A stretch of 64,000 bases of DNA from Sphingobium xanthum (GTDB lineage: Bacteria; Pseudomonadota; Alphaproteobacteria; Sphingomonadales; Sphingomonadaceae). Both the position numbers and the translations under genes were made by a program. Under the pieces are notes generated by a model, which did not search any database, was not told the DNA's origin, and saw only the letters and a program-made list of their open reading frames with translations. Within the stretch, counting starts at the first letter, position 1. Every line of letters starts with the position of its first letter. The stretch covers positions 118,333 through 182,332 of the forward strand of contig NZ_JAHKKS010000009.1 in the NCBI RefSeq assembly GCF_019737615.1. The letters are read 5' to 3'. Of the stretch, positions 15,993 to 24,230 are shown piece after piece.

Positions 15993-16928
15993 TCAAAGCT
16001 TCTCGGTCAGCGGCTTCTGCGTGTCGTAGATCGGGTTGTAGATCAGCGTCCCGAACTGCTTGACCAGCGCCGCGCGGGCCTCGTTCGGCTCCTCGACCGG
16101 GATGGCGCGCAGCAGCGCCTCGTTGCGCGCAATGATGCCGTCGCGGAATTCCGGGTGCGTCATGATGAAGAGGTCCTTGCGGCGGATGCCGCGCAGCACG
16201 CGCAGACCGACTTCCTCGGCGCTCATGAACAGCGAGGCATCGAAGCCCGGCGGCGGGCGGCGCGGCGGCTCGCCGTCCTTGGCCACGGGCAGCGGCGCGG
16301 GCACCTCGTTCTTGAGATGGTTCGGGCGCGTCGCGTTGGTGGTCTGGCCGAGATTGGTCTGCACCGGGCCGGGGAAGAAGACCGAGGCGCCGATCGGCGT
16401 GTCCTTGAGGTCGGTCGCGACCACTTCCATCATGCCGGCCACCGCGAACTTGGCCGCACAATAGACCGAGACGCCGCCCACGGCCGAGAAGCCGCCGGTG
16501 GAGGACGTGGTAACGATATGGCCTTCTTCGCCATGCCTGAGCATGCGCGGCAGCATCGTGACGAGGCCGTTGACGACGCCGCCGATGTTGACGCCGAGAC
16601 CGAAGTCCCAGTCCTTGTAGGTCATGTCCTGCACCATGCCGCCGCCGCCGACGCCGGCATTGAGCGCGAGCACATGGATGTTGCCGAACTGCGCCTCGGC
16701 CTCGTCGGCCGCCTTCACCCAGCCGTCGCGGTCGGTGACGTCGAGCAGGACCGGGTGGACGGCGAGATTGGTCTTGGAGAAGCCTTCCATCGCCTGGTCG
16801 AGCGCGTCCTGACGGATATCGGCGATCACGACCTTCATGCCGGCTTCACCGAAAGCCTTGGCCATGCCCCAACCCATGCCGCTGGCGCCGCCGGTGATGA
16901 AGGCGGTCTTGCCGCTCACGTCCTGCAT
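15993..16928 (-). CDS. SDR family oxidoreductase
   Basis: A 311-residue classical short-chain dehydrogenase. It shows TGGASGMGWGMAKAF (TGxxxGxG cofactor loop), the strand VVIADIR with an acidic residue favouring NAD, NAGVGGGG, the catalytic Ser in TTSSTGGF and the YCAAK catalytic Tyr/Lys. A C-terminal extension of about 60 residues beyond the core contains a Pro-rich segment (NEVPAPLPVAKDGE). It oxidises or reduces a hydroxyl/keto group on an unknown compound. It is a paralogue of the divergent SDR at 17140; the two share a 211-base intergenic region with GTTGACT motifs. The coding strand continues into MDR, esterase and SnoaL genes. Confidence 0.9.
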   Translation of the reverse strand: MQDVSGKTAFITGGASGMGWGMAKAFGEAGMKVVIADIRQDALDQAMEGFSKTNLAVHPVLLDVTDRDGWVKAADEAEAQFGNIHVLALNAGVGGGGMVQDMTYKDWDFGLGVNIGGVVNGLVTMLPRMLRHGEEGHIVTTSSTGGFSAVGGVSVYCAAKFAVAGMMEVVATDLKDTPIGASVFFPGPVQTNLGQTTNATRPNHLKNEVPAPLPVAKDGEPPRRPPPGFDASLFMSAEEVGLRVLRGIRRKDLFIMTHPEFRDGIIARNEALLRAIPVEEPNEARAALVKQFGTLIYNPIYDTQKPLTEKL

Positions 16929-16977
16929 AAAAGCTCTCTCCTGTTGATCCGGTCCGGTTTGATCGCTTGCGTCTAGA

Positions 16978-16999
16978 GTTGACTTTGTCGTCAGTCAAC
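16978..16999. promoter_or_regulatory. palindromic operator between divergent SDR genes
   Basis: GTTGACT-N8-AGTCAAC, perfect seven-base arms (22 bases overall), 50 bases upstream of the minus-strand SDR start. It contains the GTTGACTTTGTC form of the motif shared with 12372, 17053 and 18660. Confidence 0.55.
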
Positions 17000-17052
17000 G
17001 CAGGCAAAGTGCGGGATCGTTCCAGAAATGCAATCCGGCGGATTCCATCATT

Positions 17053-17064
17053 GTTGACTCTGTC
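17053..17064 (+). promoter_or_regulatory. GTTGACT motif before the plus-strand SDR gene
   Basis: GTTGACTCTGTC, 76 bases before the GTG start, followed by a second TTGAC at 17070-17074. It is 75 bases from the palindrome at 16978 and matches its left arm exactly. Confidence 0.45.
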
Positions 17065-17139
17065 AGAAATTGACGGCCAATCAGCGCGTGACGAAAAGCG
17101 CGAGGCGCAGGGCTTGCGCGCAGGCATGGAGAGCGAGAC

Positions 17140-18030
17140 GTGAAGGATCTGGAAGGCAAGGTCGCATTCATCACTGGTGGCGGATCGGGCGTCGCGCTCG
17201 GCCAGGCGAAGGTCTTCGCCGAGGAAGCCAATATGAAGGTGGTGATCGCCGATATCCGGCAGGATCATCTCGACGAGGCGATGGCCTATTTCAGTAAGAA
17301 GAACGTTGCGGTGCATCCCATCCGCCTCGATCTCACCGACCGTGCCGCTTATGCCGCAGCCGCCGATGAGGCCGAGCAGGTCTTCGGCCCTGTCGATCTG
17401 CTCTGCAACACGGCCGGCGTCAGCCAGTTCGGCCCGATCGAGAACGCGACGTTCGACGACTGGGACTGGCAGATGGACGTCAATGTGAATGGCGTCATCA
17501 ACGGCGTGATGACCTTCATGCCGCGCATGATCAAGCAAGGCGGCGGCCATATCGTCATCACCGCCTCCATGTCCGCCTTCGTCGCCCTGCCGACCACCGC
17601 GATCTACTGCACGACCAAATATGCGGTGCGCGGCCTCGCCGAGTCCCTCCGCGTCGAGATGCCCAAATATAATATCGGCGTGTCCCTGCTCTGCCCGGGC
17701 GGCGTGAACACGAACATTCACCGCTCGGTCGAGGCGCGGCCCGAGAAATATGGCAATACCGGCTATTATGGCCGCGACGAAAACGTCTTCGGCGCGCTCA
17801 AGAAAGTCATCGAGAATGGGTTCGATCCGGTCGATCTCGGCCGGGTGGTGCTGGATGCCGTCGTGAACGACAAATTCTGGGTTCTGCCTTATCCGGAGTT
17901 CGCCGAAGGGCAGATGCAGCGTGACAAGGAGGTCATCGACGCGATGGCGAGCTATGCCGACCATCCCGATTATGCCCGCCGCATGAAGGTCCGCGAGCAG
18001 ATGCAGGGGAAGATGCCCGGCGCCGAGTGA
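17140..18030 (+). CDS. SDR family oxidoreductase, paralogue of the divergent SDR
   Basis: A 296-residue short-chain dehydrogenase starting VKDLEGKVAFITGGGSGVAL, with the cofactor motif TGGGSGVALGQ, AGVSQFGP, catalytic Ser in TASMSAF and YCTTK. It aligns end to end with the SDR at 15993 (shared KVVIADIRQD, AVHPI/V..LD.TDR and NGV.NG...FMPRM patterns), so one arose from the other by duplication. The start is GTG at 17140, with GGAGAGCGAG upstream. A GC hairpin lies behind the stop. Likely substrates are intermediates of the same pathway as the divergent gene set. Confidence 0.9.
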   Translation: MKDLEGKVAFITGGGSGVALGQAKVFAEEANMKVVIADIRQDHLDEAMAYFSKKNVAVHPIRLDLTDRAAYAAAADEAEQVFGPVDLLCNTAGVSQFGPIENATFDDWDWQMDVNVNGVINGVMTFMPRMIKQGGGHIVITASMSAFVALPTTAIYCTTKYAVRGLAESLRVEMPKYNIGVSLLCPGGVNTNIHRSVEARPEKYGNTGYYGRDENVFGALKKVIENGFDPVDLGRVVLDAVVNDKFWVLPYPEFAEGQMQRDKEVIDAMASYADHPDYARRMKVREQMQGKMPGAE

Positions 18031-18041
18031 GTCCGGGTGCC

Positions 18042-18065
18042 GGGCCGCCGGTGACAGGGCGGCCC
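18042..18065. terminator. GC-rich hairpin between convergent genes
   Basis: GGGCCGCC at 18042-18049 pairs perfectly with GGCGGCCC at 18058-18065 over an eight-base loop, midway between the stops of the SDR (+) and the small exported protein (-). No T-tract is present. Confidence 0.5.
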
Positions 18066-18075
18066 GTCGGCTCGC

Positions 18076-18621
18076 TCAGCGCACGCGCACCACGCGCACG
18101 GCGGCCTGCTTGCCGACCTGCATGAGATAGGAGCCGAGCGATGCCTTGCGGATGGTCACCGTCTCATTGGGCGCGGGCGGCCGGAAATTGGTGACACGTT
18201 CGGTCATGCGCCACACGGCGCCGTCCTGCAGGTTGATGCTCCACATGCCGAGGCCGTTGTCGCGCGAGGAGACCACGGCCATGGCGAGCTCATCCTGGCC
18301 GTCGTCCGCATTGCGCGAAGCGAGCGGGCGATCGATCTGCTCGGCGCCGAAGCTCGAACCGGCAGAGGTCGATGCGCCCGGTGGCGGTGGCGGCGGAGCG
18401 CCCTGCGGTGTGCGCATCGACGACGAACCGAAGCCGGAAGTGTAAATGCCCTGCGACGCGGCCCGAGCAATCGAATCATAGCATTCGAGGCGCGCGTCCT
18501 TCTTGCCGATGCGAGCGCAGACGGCGAGCTGGTCGGGAAGGCTGCCTTGCGCGGAAACGGGTGCGCCGATCGCGCACAGGCCGGTGGCCGCAATGGCCAG
18601 GGTCAAACGTCCAAACAGCAT
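18076..18621 (-). CDS. exported protein of unknown function with CxxI...RLxCYD motif
   Basis: A 181-residue protein. The signal peptide (MLFGRLTLAIAATGLCAIGA, cleavage near PVSAQG) is followed by the motif CARIGKKDARLECYDSIARA, a two-cysteine helix pair known from the N-termini of several periplasmic proteins (for example VasI-like and phospholipase A-like sequences). A Pro/Gly-rich linker (GAPPPPPPG) leads to a C-terminal beta-rich domain (GMWSINLQDGAVWRMTERVT, then SYLMQVGKQAAVRVVRVR). The start at 18621 has GGGAGGAG six bases before it. Similar small proteins are, to my recollection, common in sphingomonads. No function can be assigned. Confidence 0.75.
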   Translation of the reverse strand: MLFGRLTLAIAATGLCAIGAPVSAQGSLPDQLAVCARIGKKDARLECYDSIARAASQGIYTSGFGSSSMRTPQGAPPPPPPGASTSAGSSFGAEQIDRPLASRNADDGQDELAMAVVSSRDNGLGMWSINLQDGAVWRMTERVTNFRPPAPNETVTIRKASLGSYLMQVGKQAAVRVVRVR

Positions 18622-18659
18622 TCCAAACTCCTCCCGCAGCTCATCGGCGGCGCTTTTGC

Positions 18660-18671
18660 GTTGAGTCTGTC
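18660..18671 (+). promoter_or_regulatory. GTTGAGT motif before the triple-HTH regulator
   Basis: GTTGAGTCTGTC, differing by one base from the copy at 17053. It lies between the divergent exported protein (18621) and the regulator (18854), so it could be an autoregulatory site. Confidence 0.4.
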
Positions 18672-18853
18672 TGCCGTGCCACTCCCGAGTCGTCAATTTC
18701 TCTTCGAACGATCGCGCCCCTTTTCCGGTCGGCGAAAGCGTCTCTCGAAAGCCGTTTCGTGTTGATGCTACACACGGTAAGTTGACCGGCAAGCCAAAAT
18801 AGGCGCATTCATGTCGAAGTATGGAGCGTGGGCGGCTCCTGGAGGAATGGCAC

Positions 18854-20404
18854 ATGAACAGCAGCAAGGCTGCACTGGAGCGCTTCGGCGCCGGCTTGGA
18901 CAAGGCAGCGATCGTCGCGGCCGGGCTGGCCGTGCTCGATCGGGAAGGTCTGGCGGGCTGCACAATCGATGCGGTGGCCGAGCGCTTGCGTGCCAAGCCG
19001 ACCGATATTCTGCAGCATTTCTCGGATCGTGGCGACATGCTGGTCGCGCTCGGCTGCGAAATGGCGCGCGTGGCGCCCGTTCTTCTTCCGGCGGAGAGCT
19101 GGCGCGAGCAGCTCGTGCAGCGAGCGGCGGCCGGGCGGCAGGCCATGCTCTCGCGACGCGACGGCAGCCAGCTTTTCGCGCAATTGCCGGCGATGTTTCC
19201 CATGGGCGGATCGGGCTTCGACTGCGTCCCAGCGCTGTGCGCGGCAGGGTTCACGCTGGCCGATGCGCGGGCCGCCGTGCTGCTGGTCGATCGCTTCACG
19301 GTCGGCTGGACGATGACCGAGCAGAGCCGGCCGGACGTGGCAGACCTTCAGGGGCGATTCGAGGACCAGCTTGACATTGTCCTTGCCGGCGTCGCCGCGG
19401 CGCAGCCCATGGGCCTCGCCACACGGCGCGACGACCGGCAGAGCCGCTTCCAGTCCAGGCTCTGGGTGTTCCTGCGCGACGCGCGCGAGAGCGCTAACAT
19501 CTCGTTCGCCCGCACGGCGCATGTAAACGAGCTCGATCGCCGCATCCTGCTGCTGCTCCAGGCGCAGGGCGGGCTGACGCTCGCCGCGATCTCCATGGCC
19601 TGTGGTATCGACAAGGCGCAGGTCAGCCGGGCCATCAAGCGGATGGGCGAAGTGTCCTTGCTCGCGCGCAGCGGCATTCGCAGCCCGATCCGGCTCAGTA
19701 CGCCCGGCCGTCAGCTGGCCGAGCGGCTGCTGCGTCAGGCCGAGCTGCGCAATCGCGAGCTCACCTACGGCATCAGCGACGAGCAACTCGGCACGCTTTG
19801 CGACGTGCTCGATACGCTGCTGTCCCGCGCGATCACCCTGTTCGAGCAGGAGCGCAAACTCAGCGCCACCAACCAGCGGCCCGAGCCGGTCGATTTCCAG
19901 GATCTCGTCGATGAGGGGCTGCCGGGCGAGAACGGCGTCGCGGTGGATCGCTCGCGCGTGCTGCCGCCGTTCATCACGCTCTGCTCCTATATGCTGCGCG
20001 GCGGCGCGCTGTCGCACAAGCGCCAGACCGGCCTCTCCAATTTCGAGACCTGGGTTATGTCGGAAGTCTGCACCAACCCGCCGATCAGCTGGCCGCAGCT
20101 TGTGCTCGCACTTTATCGCGACCAGAGCCAGGCCGGCCGCACGGTCAATCACCTGATCGAGAACGGTCTCGTCGAACGAACCGGCCGCCCGGGCCGCCGC
20201 CACGGCTTCTTCGCGCCGACCGAAGAGGGCAAGCGCATCAGCGGCATCATACGTGAGACGGCGGTGCGTCGCAGCGAATTCCTGTTCCAGGGTATCCCGG
20301 CCGCGCAGCTCGAAACGTTCATGGCCGCGTTCGAGACGCTGGCGCACAATGCCGAAGTGCAGGTCGCGCGCGAGCGGGCGATCCAGGAAATGGACCGCGA
20401 CTGA
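18854..20404 (+). CDS. multi-domain regulator: TetR-type HTH fused to two MarR-type winged helices
   Basis: A 516-residue protein. Residues about 10-60 look like a TetR N-terminal HTH (AAIVAAGLAVLDREGLAGCT, then IDAVAERLRAKPTDILQHF). About 220-300 is a MarR-like winged helix (LDRRILLLLQAQGGLTLAAI, GIDKAQVSRAIKRMG, STPGRQLAERLL). About 370-465 is a second one (FETWVMSEVCTNPPISWPQL, QAGRTVNHLIENGLVERTGR, PGRRHGFFAPTEEGKRI), the wing of which is well preserved. Such a tandem could bind long or paired operators as a single chain. ATG 18854 is set by GGAGGA seven bases upstream; an in-frame ATG at 18821 lacks one. It probably controls the catabolic genes to its left. There is no frameshift or stop between the parts. 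Confidence 0.82.
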   Translation: MNSSKAALERFGAGLDKAAIVAAGLAVLDREGLAGCTIDAVAERLRAKPTDILQHFSDRGDMLVALGCEMARVAPVLLPAESWREQLVQRAAAGRQAMLSRRDGSQLFAQLPAMFPMGGSGFDCVPALCAAGFTLADARAAVLLVDRFTVGWTMTEQSRPDVADLQGRFEDQLDIVLAGVAAAQPMGLATRRDDRQSRFQSRLWVFLRDARESANISFARTAHVNELDRRILLLLQAQGGLTLAAISMACGIDKAQVSRAIKRMGEVSLLARSGIRSPIRLSTPGRQLAERLLRQAELRNRELTYGISDEQLGTLCDVLDTLLSRAITLFEQERKLSATNQRPEPVDFQDLVDEGLPGENGVAVDRSRVLPPFITLCSYMLRGGALSHKRQTGLSNFETWVMSEVCTNPPISWPQLVLALYRDQSQAGRTVNHLIENGLVERTGRPGRRHGFFAPTEEGKRISGIIRETAVRRSEFLFQGIPAAQLETFMAAFETLAHNAEVQVARERAIQEMDRD

Positions 20405-20410
20405 CGCAGC

Positions 20411-21307
20411 TCAGGCCGGCAGCGGAATGAACTCCGTCTCGCCCGGTACCTTGTCGAAGCGCTGGGCGATCCAGTCCTCCTTGGCCTGCTCGATGCGGTC
20501 CTTCGAGCTGGAGACGAAATTCCAGTAGATATTGCGTGGCTCGGAGAGCGGCTCGCCGCCGACCAGCATAAGCCGCGCCGGTCCGCGCGCCCGCATCACG
20601 ATCTCGGCGCCGGGCTTGAAGATGACCAGCTCGCCCGCCGCGAAGCCGCCCTGCTGCCCCTCCACCTCGACCGCGCCGGTGATCACATAGACGGCCCGCT
20701 CGATATGCTCGGCGGATAGCCGGTAACGCGCGCCATCGGCGAGGATCACATCGGCATAGAGCATGTCCGAAAAGGTCTGCACCGGCGAAGTCATGCCGTC
20801 GCATGTGCCGGCGACGACCCGGATCGCGACGCCCTCGGCCTCCGCCTCCGGAATGTGGGCGGCTGTGTGGTGGAAGAAGGCCGGCGCTGTCTCCTCATGC
20901 GCCTTGGGCAGCGCGACCCAGGTCTGCAGGCCGAACAGCGGCCCTCCGGCAGCGCGCACATCGTCGGCGCTCCGCTCGCTATGGACGATACCGCGCCCAG
21001 CCGTCATCCAGTTGACCGCGCCTGGCCGGATCGCCTGCACCGAACCCAGCGAATCGCGGTGCAAGATCTCGCCTTCCAGCAGATAGGTGACGGTCGCGAG
21101 GCCGATATGCGGATGCGGCCGCACGTCGAGGCCATCGCCGGCGGAGAGGGTCACCGGCCCCATCTGATCGAAGAAGATGAACGGCCCGACCATCCGCCGA
21201 TGCGCCGAGGGCAAGGCGCGCCGCACTGTGAAGCCGTCGCCAAGGTCGCGCACCGGCGGCAGCACTATCATATCGACGTCGGGAATGTCGGTGGGGCGCA
21301 GGGTCAT
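20411..21307 (-). CDS. pirin family protein (quercetinase-like bicupin)
   Basis: A 298-residue bicupin. The N-terminal cupin holds the pirin metal set ([20 protein letters not shown] and [20 protein letters not shown], then GRGIVHSER, giving three His and a Glu). The C-terminal cupin is GDxxxx-type with [17 protein letters not shown]. Bacterial pirins can show quercetin 2,3-dioxygenase activity or regulate central metabolism. The gene ends seven bases from the stop of the triple-HTH regulator and diverges from the flavin-binding protein at 21464. Confidence 0.9.
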   Translation of the reverse strand: MTLRPTDIPDVDMIVLPPVRDLGDGFTVRRALPSAHRRMVGPFIFFDQMGPVTLSAGDGLDVRPHPHIGLATVTYLLEGEILHRDSLGSVQAIRPGAVNWMTAGRGIVHSERSADDVRAAGGPLFGLQTWVALPKAHEETAPAFFHHTAAHIPEAEAEGVAIRVVAGTCDGMTSPVQTFSDMLYADVILADGARYRLSAEHIERAVYVITGAVEVEGQQGGFAAGELVIFKPGAEIVMRARGPARLMLVGGEPLSEPRNIYWNFVSSSKDRIEQAKEDWIAQRFDKVPGETEFIPLPA

Positions 21308-21463
21308 GGGGCTGGGTCCTTCTCTCTTGCGACCAGCCTATCAGTCGCCTCAGGCCGCGTCGATTGGCTGCGCTGCCGGACGGGCGCGGAAATATTGCCG
21401 TCCGCGCAGGCTTCAAGCGTGTCGCGACGCGCTAAGCACGACGAAACGATGGGAGGATCGGCC

Positions 21464-22243
21464 ATGAGCGACATAAGCGAAAGCGTGATGGCCTTGCTGC
21501 GCGCAGAGGGTGACGCGGCCGCCTGGTCCGCCCTGCTGGCAAGCGACGCGAAGTTCGAGATTCTGCGCGAAACGCTGGACGGTCGAGACGCTGTCGCCAC
21601 GCGCCTCGCCAACGACGCCGCGATGTTCGCGCAGCTCGACTGGGAGCGCCTGGATGCGCCCGGCATCGTGCTCGCCGGCAAGCCCCGCCCCGGTGGACCG
21701 GGCCGCGCGCTCGGCATCTTGATCGAAGGCGAGGGCGGTCTCGTCACCCGCTTCTGCCAGCAGATGCTGACCACCCCGCCACCCGGCCCGAGCGCGCCGA
21801 TGGTGATGGACGAGGCCCTGCGCGCGCGGTTCGATACGGCTCTCGCCGGGCAGCATGCCATGTATATCGCCTATGTGGACCGCGAAGGCCGCCCGCATCT
21901 TTCGATGCGCGGATCGATCCTTACTCTGGGGCCGGACAGTCTCGGCTTGTGGGCGCGCAATGGCGGCGGCATGCCGGATGCGGTCGCGCACAATCCCAAT
22001 GTCGCGCTGTTCTATCGCGACGAGGTGGCGCGCGCGACCTATCAGCTCGCCGGCCGCGCCCGCATCGCCACGGACGACGCGACGCGCCGCCGCATCTTCG
22101 ACGCCATGCCGGTCCCCGAGCAGCGCCACGACTTCGCCGAACTCGGCACCGCGATCGTCATCGATCTCGACCTGGTGACCGGCTGGGCCGGCTTCAGCGC
22201 AACCGGCCAGATCGACCCGGTGCGGCTGGTGCGCGGCGCCTAG
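21464..22243 (+). CDS. pyridoxamine 5'-phosphate oxidase-like (split-barrel flavin-binding) protein
   Basis: A 259-residue protein. The first 110 residues are a small alpha/beta region of uncertain family (SVMALLRAEGDAAAWSALLA, DWERLDAPGIVLAGK), resembling a degenerate SnoaL-like domain. Residues 120-259 form a PNPOx-like FMN barrel (AMYIAYVDREGRPHLSMRGS, VALFYRDEVARATYQLAGRA). Such proteins bind FMN, F420 or haem and reduce small molecules. The start at 21464 follows GGGAGGA; longer in-frame extensions overlap the pirin promoter and are not believed. Confidence 0.75.
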   Translation: MSDISESVMALLRAEGDAAAWSALLASDAKFEILRETLDGRDAVATRLANDAAMFAQLDWERLDAPGIVLAGKPRPGGPGRALGILIEGEGGLVTRFCQQMLTTPPPGPSAPMVMDEALRARFDTALAGQHAMYIAYVDREGRPHLSMRGSILTLGPDSLGLWARNGGGMPDAVAHNPNVALFYRDEVARATYQLAGRARIATDDATRRRIFDAMPVPEQRHDFAELGTAIVIDLDLVTGWAGFSATGQIDPVRLVRGA

Positions 22244-22245
22244 AT

Positions 22246-23052
22246 TTACTGCGGCGCGGCGAAGGTCGGGTCCATTTCCTGCCAGCCATCCGGCGCCCGG
22301 CCGCCCTGCGGGACGGCGACGACATTGCCACGGCCGTCCGTGTAGCCGGTCGTGCCATAGGGCACACGCGCCTGCACACCGCCGCCGTCCATTGTCGTGC
22401 CGCCATGGATGCTGTCGATATAGCGCCCGTGCGCCCGGTCGGAACTGGCCTGACCGGCCTCCCAGCTCCGCGTCATGGCGGCATTGGCTTCCTGCCGGGC
22501 ATTGTGCGCGGCCTGACCGGCTGCCCCCTGCGCTTGCAGGTTCGCCATGCTGGCCTCGGCGTTCGCATTCATCTGCGCGCGCCAGGCGTTCATCCGCGCC
22601 ATGCCGGCCTCGCCCGCCTGCATGACCGCCGCGCTTTCCGAATAAGCGGTGGAGATGCGCTGCGCCAACGTCTCGAACTCGCTGCAGGCCTTGCGATCGC
22701 CCGATCGGCAGCCCTGATCGAGTTGCGTGAGCTGCTGCTGGATGGCCGGCATTTGCGGCAGAGCCTGACAAGCGAGGTGATTGCCCATCTGGCATTGTTG
22801 CTGCCGTATCCCCGCCAGGCCAGCCAGTGCCTGCTGGGCCACGCCAAGTCGCGGCGCTCCGGCCGGGGAGCCCTCGGACGGCTGCTGGTCCGGCGTCAGT
22901 GCCGGGTCCGATGAGGCAGGCGTCTGCCTGCTCGCCATCGCCGAAGGCCCGCCAGCTTCGGCCAGCCCATCCATCGCCAGCATCGAGAGCAGCGCCGCGC
23001 CGCCCAAACCGCATCCCACCAACAGCTTCTTGCTGATGATCCCACTGCTCAT
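22246..23052 (-). CDS. membrane-anchored or exported Met/Gln/Ala-rich protein of unknown function
   Basis: A 268-residue protein that I do not recognise. A hydrophobic N-terminal segment (KKLLVGCGLGGAALLSMLAM) acts as signal or anchor. A Pro/Ser-rich stretch follows, then a helical part with paired cysteines (QQQCQMGNHLACQALPQM and GCRSGDRKACSEF) and an Ala/Met/Asn-rich coiled region (AGMARMNAWRAQMNANAEAS). It ends with a short Gly-rich tail (GTTGYTDGRGNVVAVPQGG). ATG 23052 is chosen with GAGGCG upstream; ATG 23085 is an alternative. It ends two bases after the stop of the flavin protein on the other strand. Confidence 0.6.
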   Translation of the reverse strand: MSSGIISKKLLVGCGLGGAALLSMLAMDGLAEAGGPSAMASRQTPASSDPALTPDQQPSEGSPAGAPRLGVAQQALAGLAGIRQQQCQMGNHLACQALPQMPAIQQQLTQLDQGCRSGDRKACSEFETLAQRISTAYSESAAVMQAGEAGMARMNAWRAQMNANAEASMANLQAQGAAGQAAHNARQEANAAMTRSWEAGQASSDRAHGRYIDSIHGGTTMDGGGVQARVPYGTTGYTDGRGNVVAVPQGGRAPDGWQEMDPTFAAPQ

Positions 23053-23223
23053 GACGTCGCCTCGCTTCTGGTCCGGAACCCTCATGGCTCCCACCAGAAC
23101 AAGCGTGACGCGGGCGCAAAATGGGTCAGGACATTCCGGCGCCCGCGCGTTTTTCCAGAAGCTGCTTCGTCGTCGACCTCGCCCCATCGACCCGCTATGC
23201 CTGCTCCGCAGGAAGGCGGGACA

Positions 23224-24219
23224 ATGGATATGACGCGCAGGACGGCGATCGCATCGTCAATGGCAGCGCTGGCCACGCAGAGCATCGCCCAGGGGCTTCC
23301 CATAGCGCCGCTTCTCCCCGGTGCGCGCCTCAAGCCCGATCGGGAGGAGATGATCCCCGTCCCCGGCGGCCGCGCCTATGTGCGCATCAATGGCGATCTT
23401 GCCGGCCCACGCCCGCCGATCGTCATGATCCATGGCGGGCCCGGCAGCTCGCACTGGTATTTCCTCAACGGCACGGCGCTGGCCGACGAGCGCGCCGTCA
23501 TCCTCTATGACCAGCTCGACAGCGGACGCTCGGATACTCCCGGCGATCCGGCCAATTGGCACGTGCCGCGCTTCCTCGCCGAGCTGGAGGCGATCCGCGC
23601 GGCGCTCAAGATCGCGCGCTGGCATGTGCTCGGCGCCAGCTGGGGCGGCACCATCGCCCTTGAATATGCCGCGACCCGCCCGCCGAGCCTCGCCAGCGCG
23701 ATCATCCAGTCGCCGCTCGTCTCGACGCGGCTGTGGATGCGCGATGCCAACCGTCTGCGCGCGCGCATGCCCGCCGCGATCCGACGCACGCTCGATGCCT
23801 GCGATCAGCCGGGCGCCGCCGATGGGCCGGGCTGCGAGGCGGCGATGGACGCCTTCTATGCCCGCCATATCCGCATGTTCGATCCGCCGGCCGAGATCGC
23901 CGCTTACAAGGCCGCGATGCCGCGCAGCTTCAGCCCGGATATCTACCACCACCTCTGGGGCTGGGCCGAGTTCAGCGCGAGCGGCACCTTGCGCGACTAT
24001 GACGGCACGCCGCTGCTCGCGAAGCTGGACGGGCCGCGCACGCTTTTCGTGACGGGCCAGCACGACGAGGCGCTTCCCGCGACCATTGCCGGCTTCGCAC
24101 GCAAGGTGAAAGGCGCGACCTTCCGCGAAGTGCCGGACGCGGCGCACTCGATCATGAACGACAATCCCGTCGCCTATGTCGCCCTGCTGCGCGACTGGAT
24201 GGCGCGGCACGACGGATAG
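23224..24219 (+). CDS. alpha/beta hydrolase, proline iminopeptidase type, with export leader
   Basis: A 331-residue serine hydrolase. It begins MDMTRRTAIASSMAALATQS, a twin-arginine-like leader. The oxyanion motif MIHGGPGSSHW and nucleophile elbow GASWGG (Ser), both typical of the proline iminopeptidase (S33) family, are clear, with the acid in TGQHDEALP and the His in DAAHSIMN. It may cleave N-terminal proline or hydrolyse other amides/esters in the periplasm. ATG 23224 is chosen because GGAAGGCGGG precedes it; ATG 23197 is a longer in-frame option. Confidence 0.85.
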   Translation: MDMTRRTAIASSMAALATQSIAQGLPIAPLLPGARLKPDREEMIPVPGGRAYVRINGDLAGPRPPIVMIHGGPGSSHWYFLNGTALADERAVILYDQLDSGRSDTPGDPANWHVPRFLAELEAIRAALKIARWHVLGASWGGTIALEYAATRPPSLASAIIQSPLVSTRLWMRDANRLRARMPAAIRRTLDACDQPGAADGPGCEAAMDAFYARHIRMFDPPAEIAAYKAAMPRSFSPDIYHHLWGWAEFSASGTLRDYDGTPLLAKLDGPRTLFVTGQHDEALPATIAGFARKVKGATFREVPDAAHSIMNDNPVAYVALLRDWMARHDG

Positions 24220-24230
24220 GCCCGGCCCGC

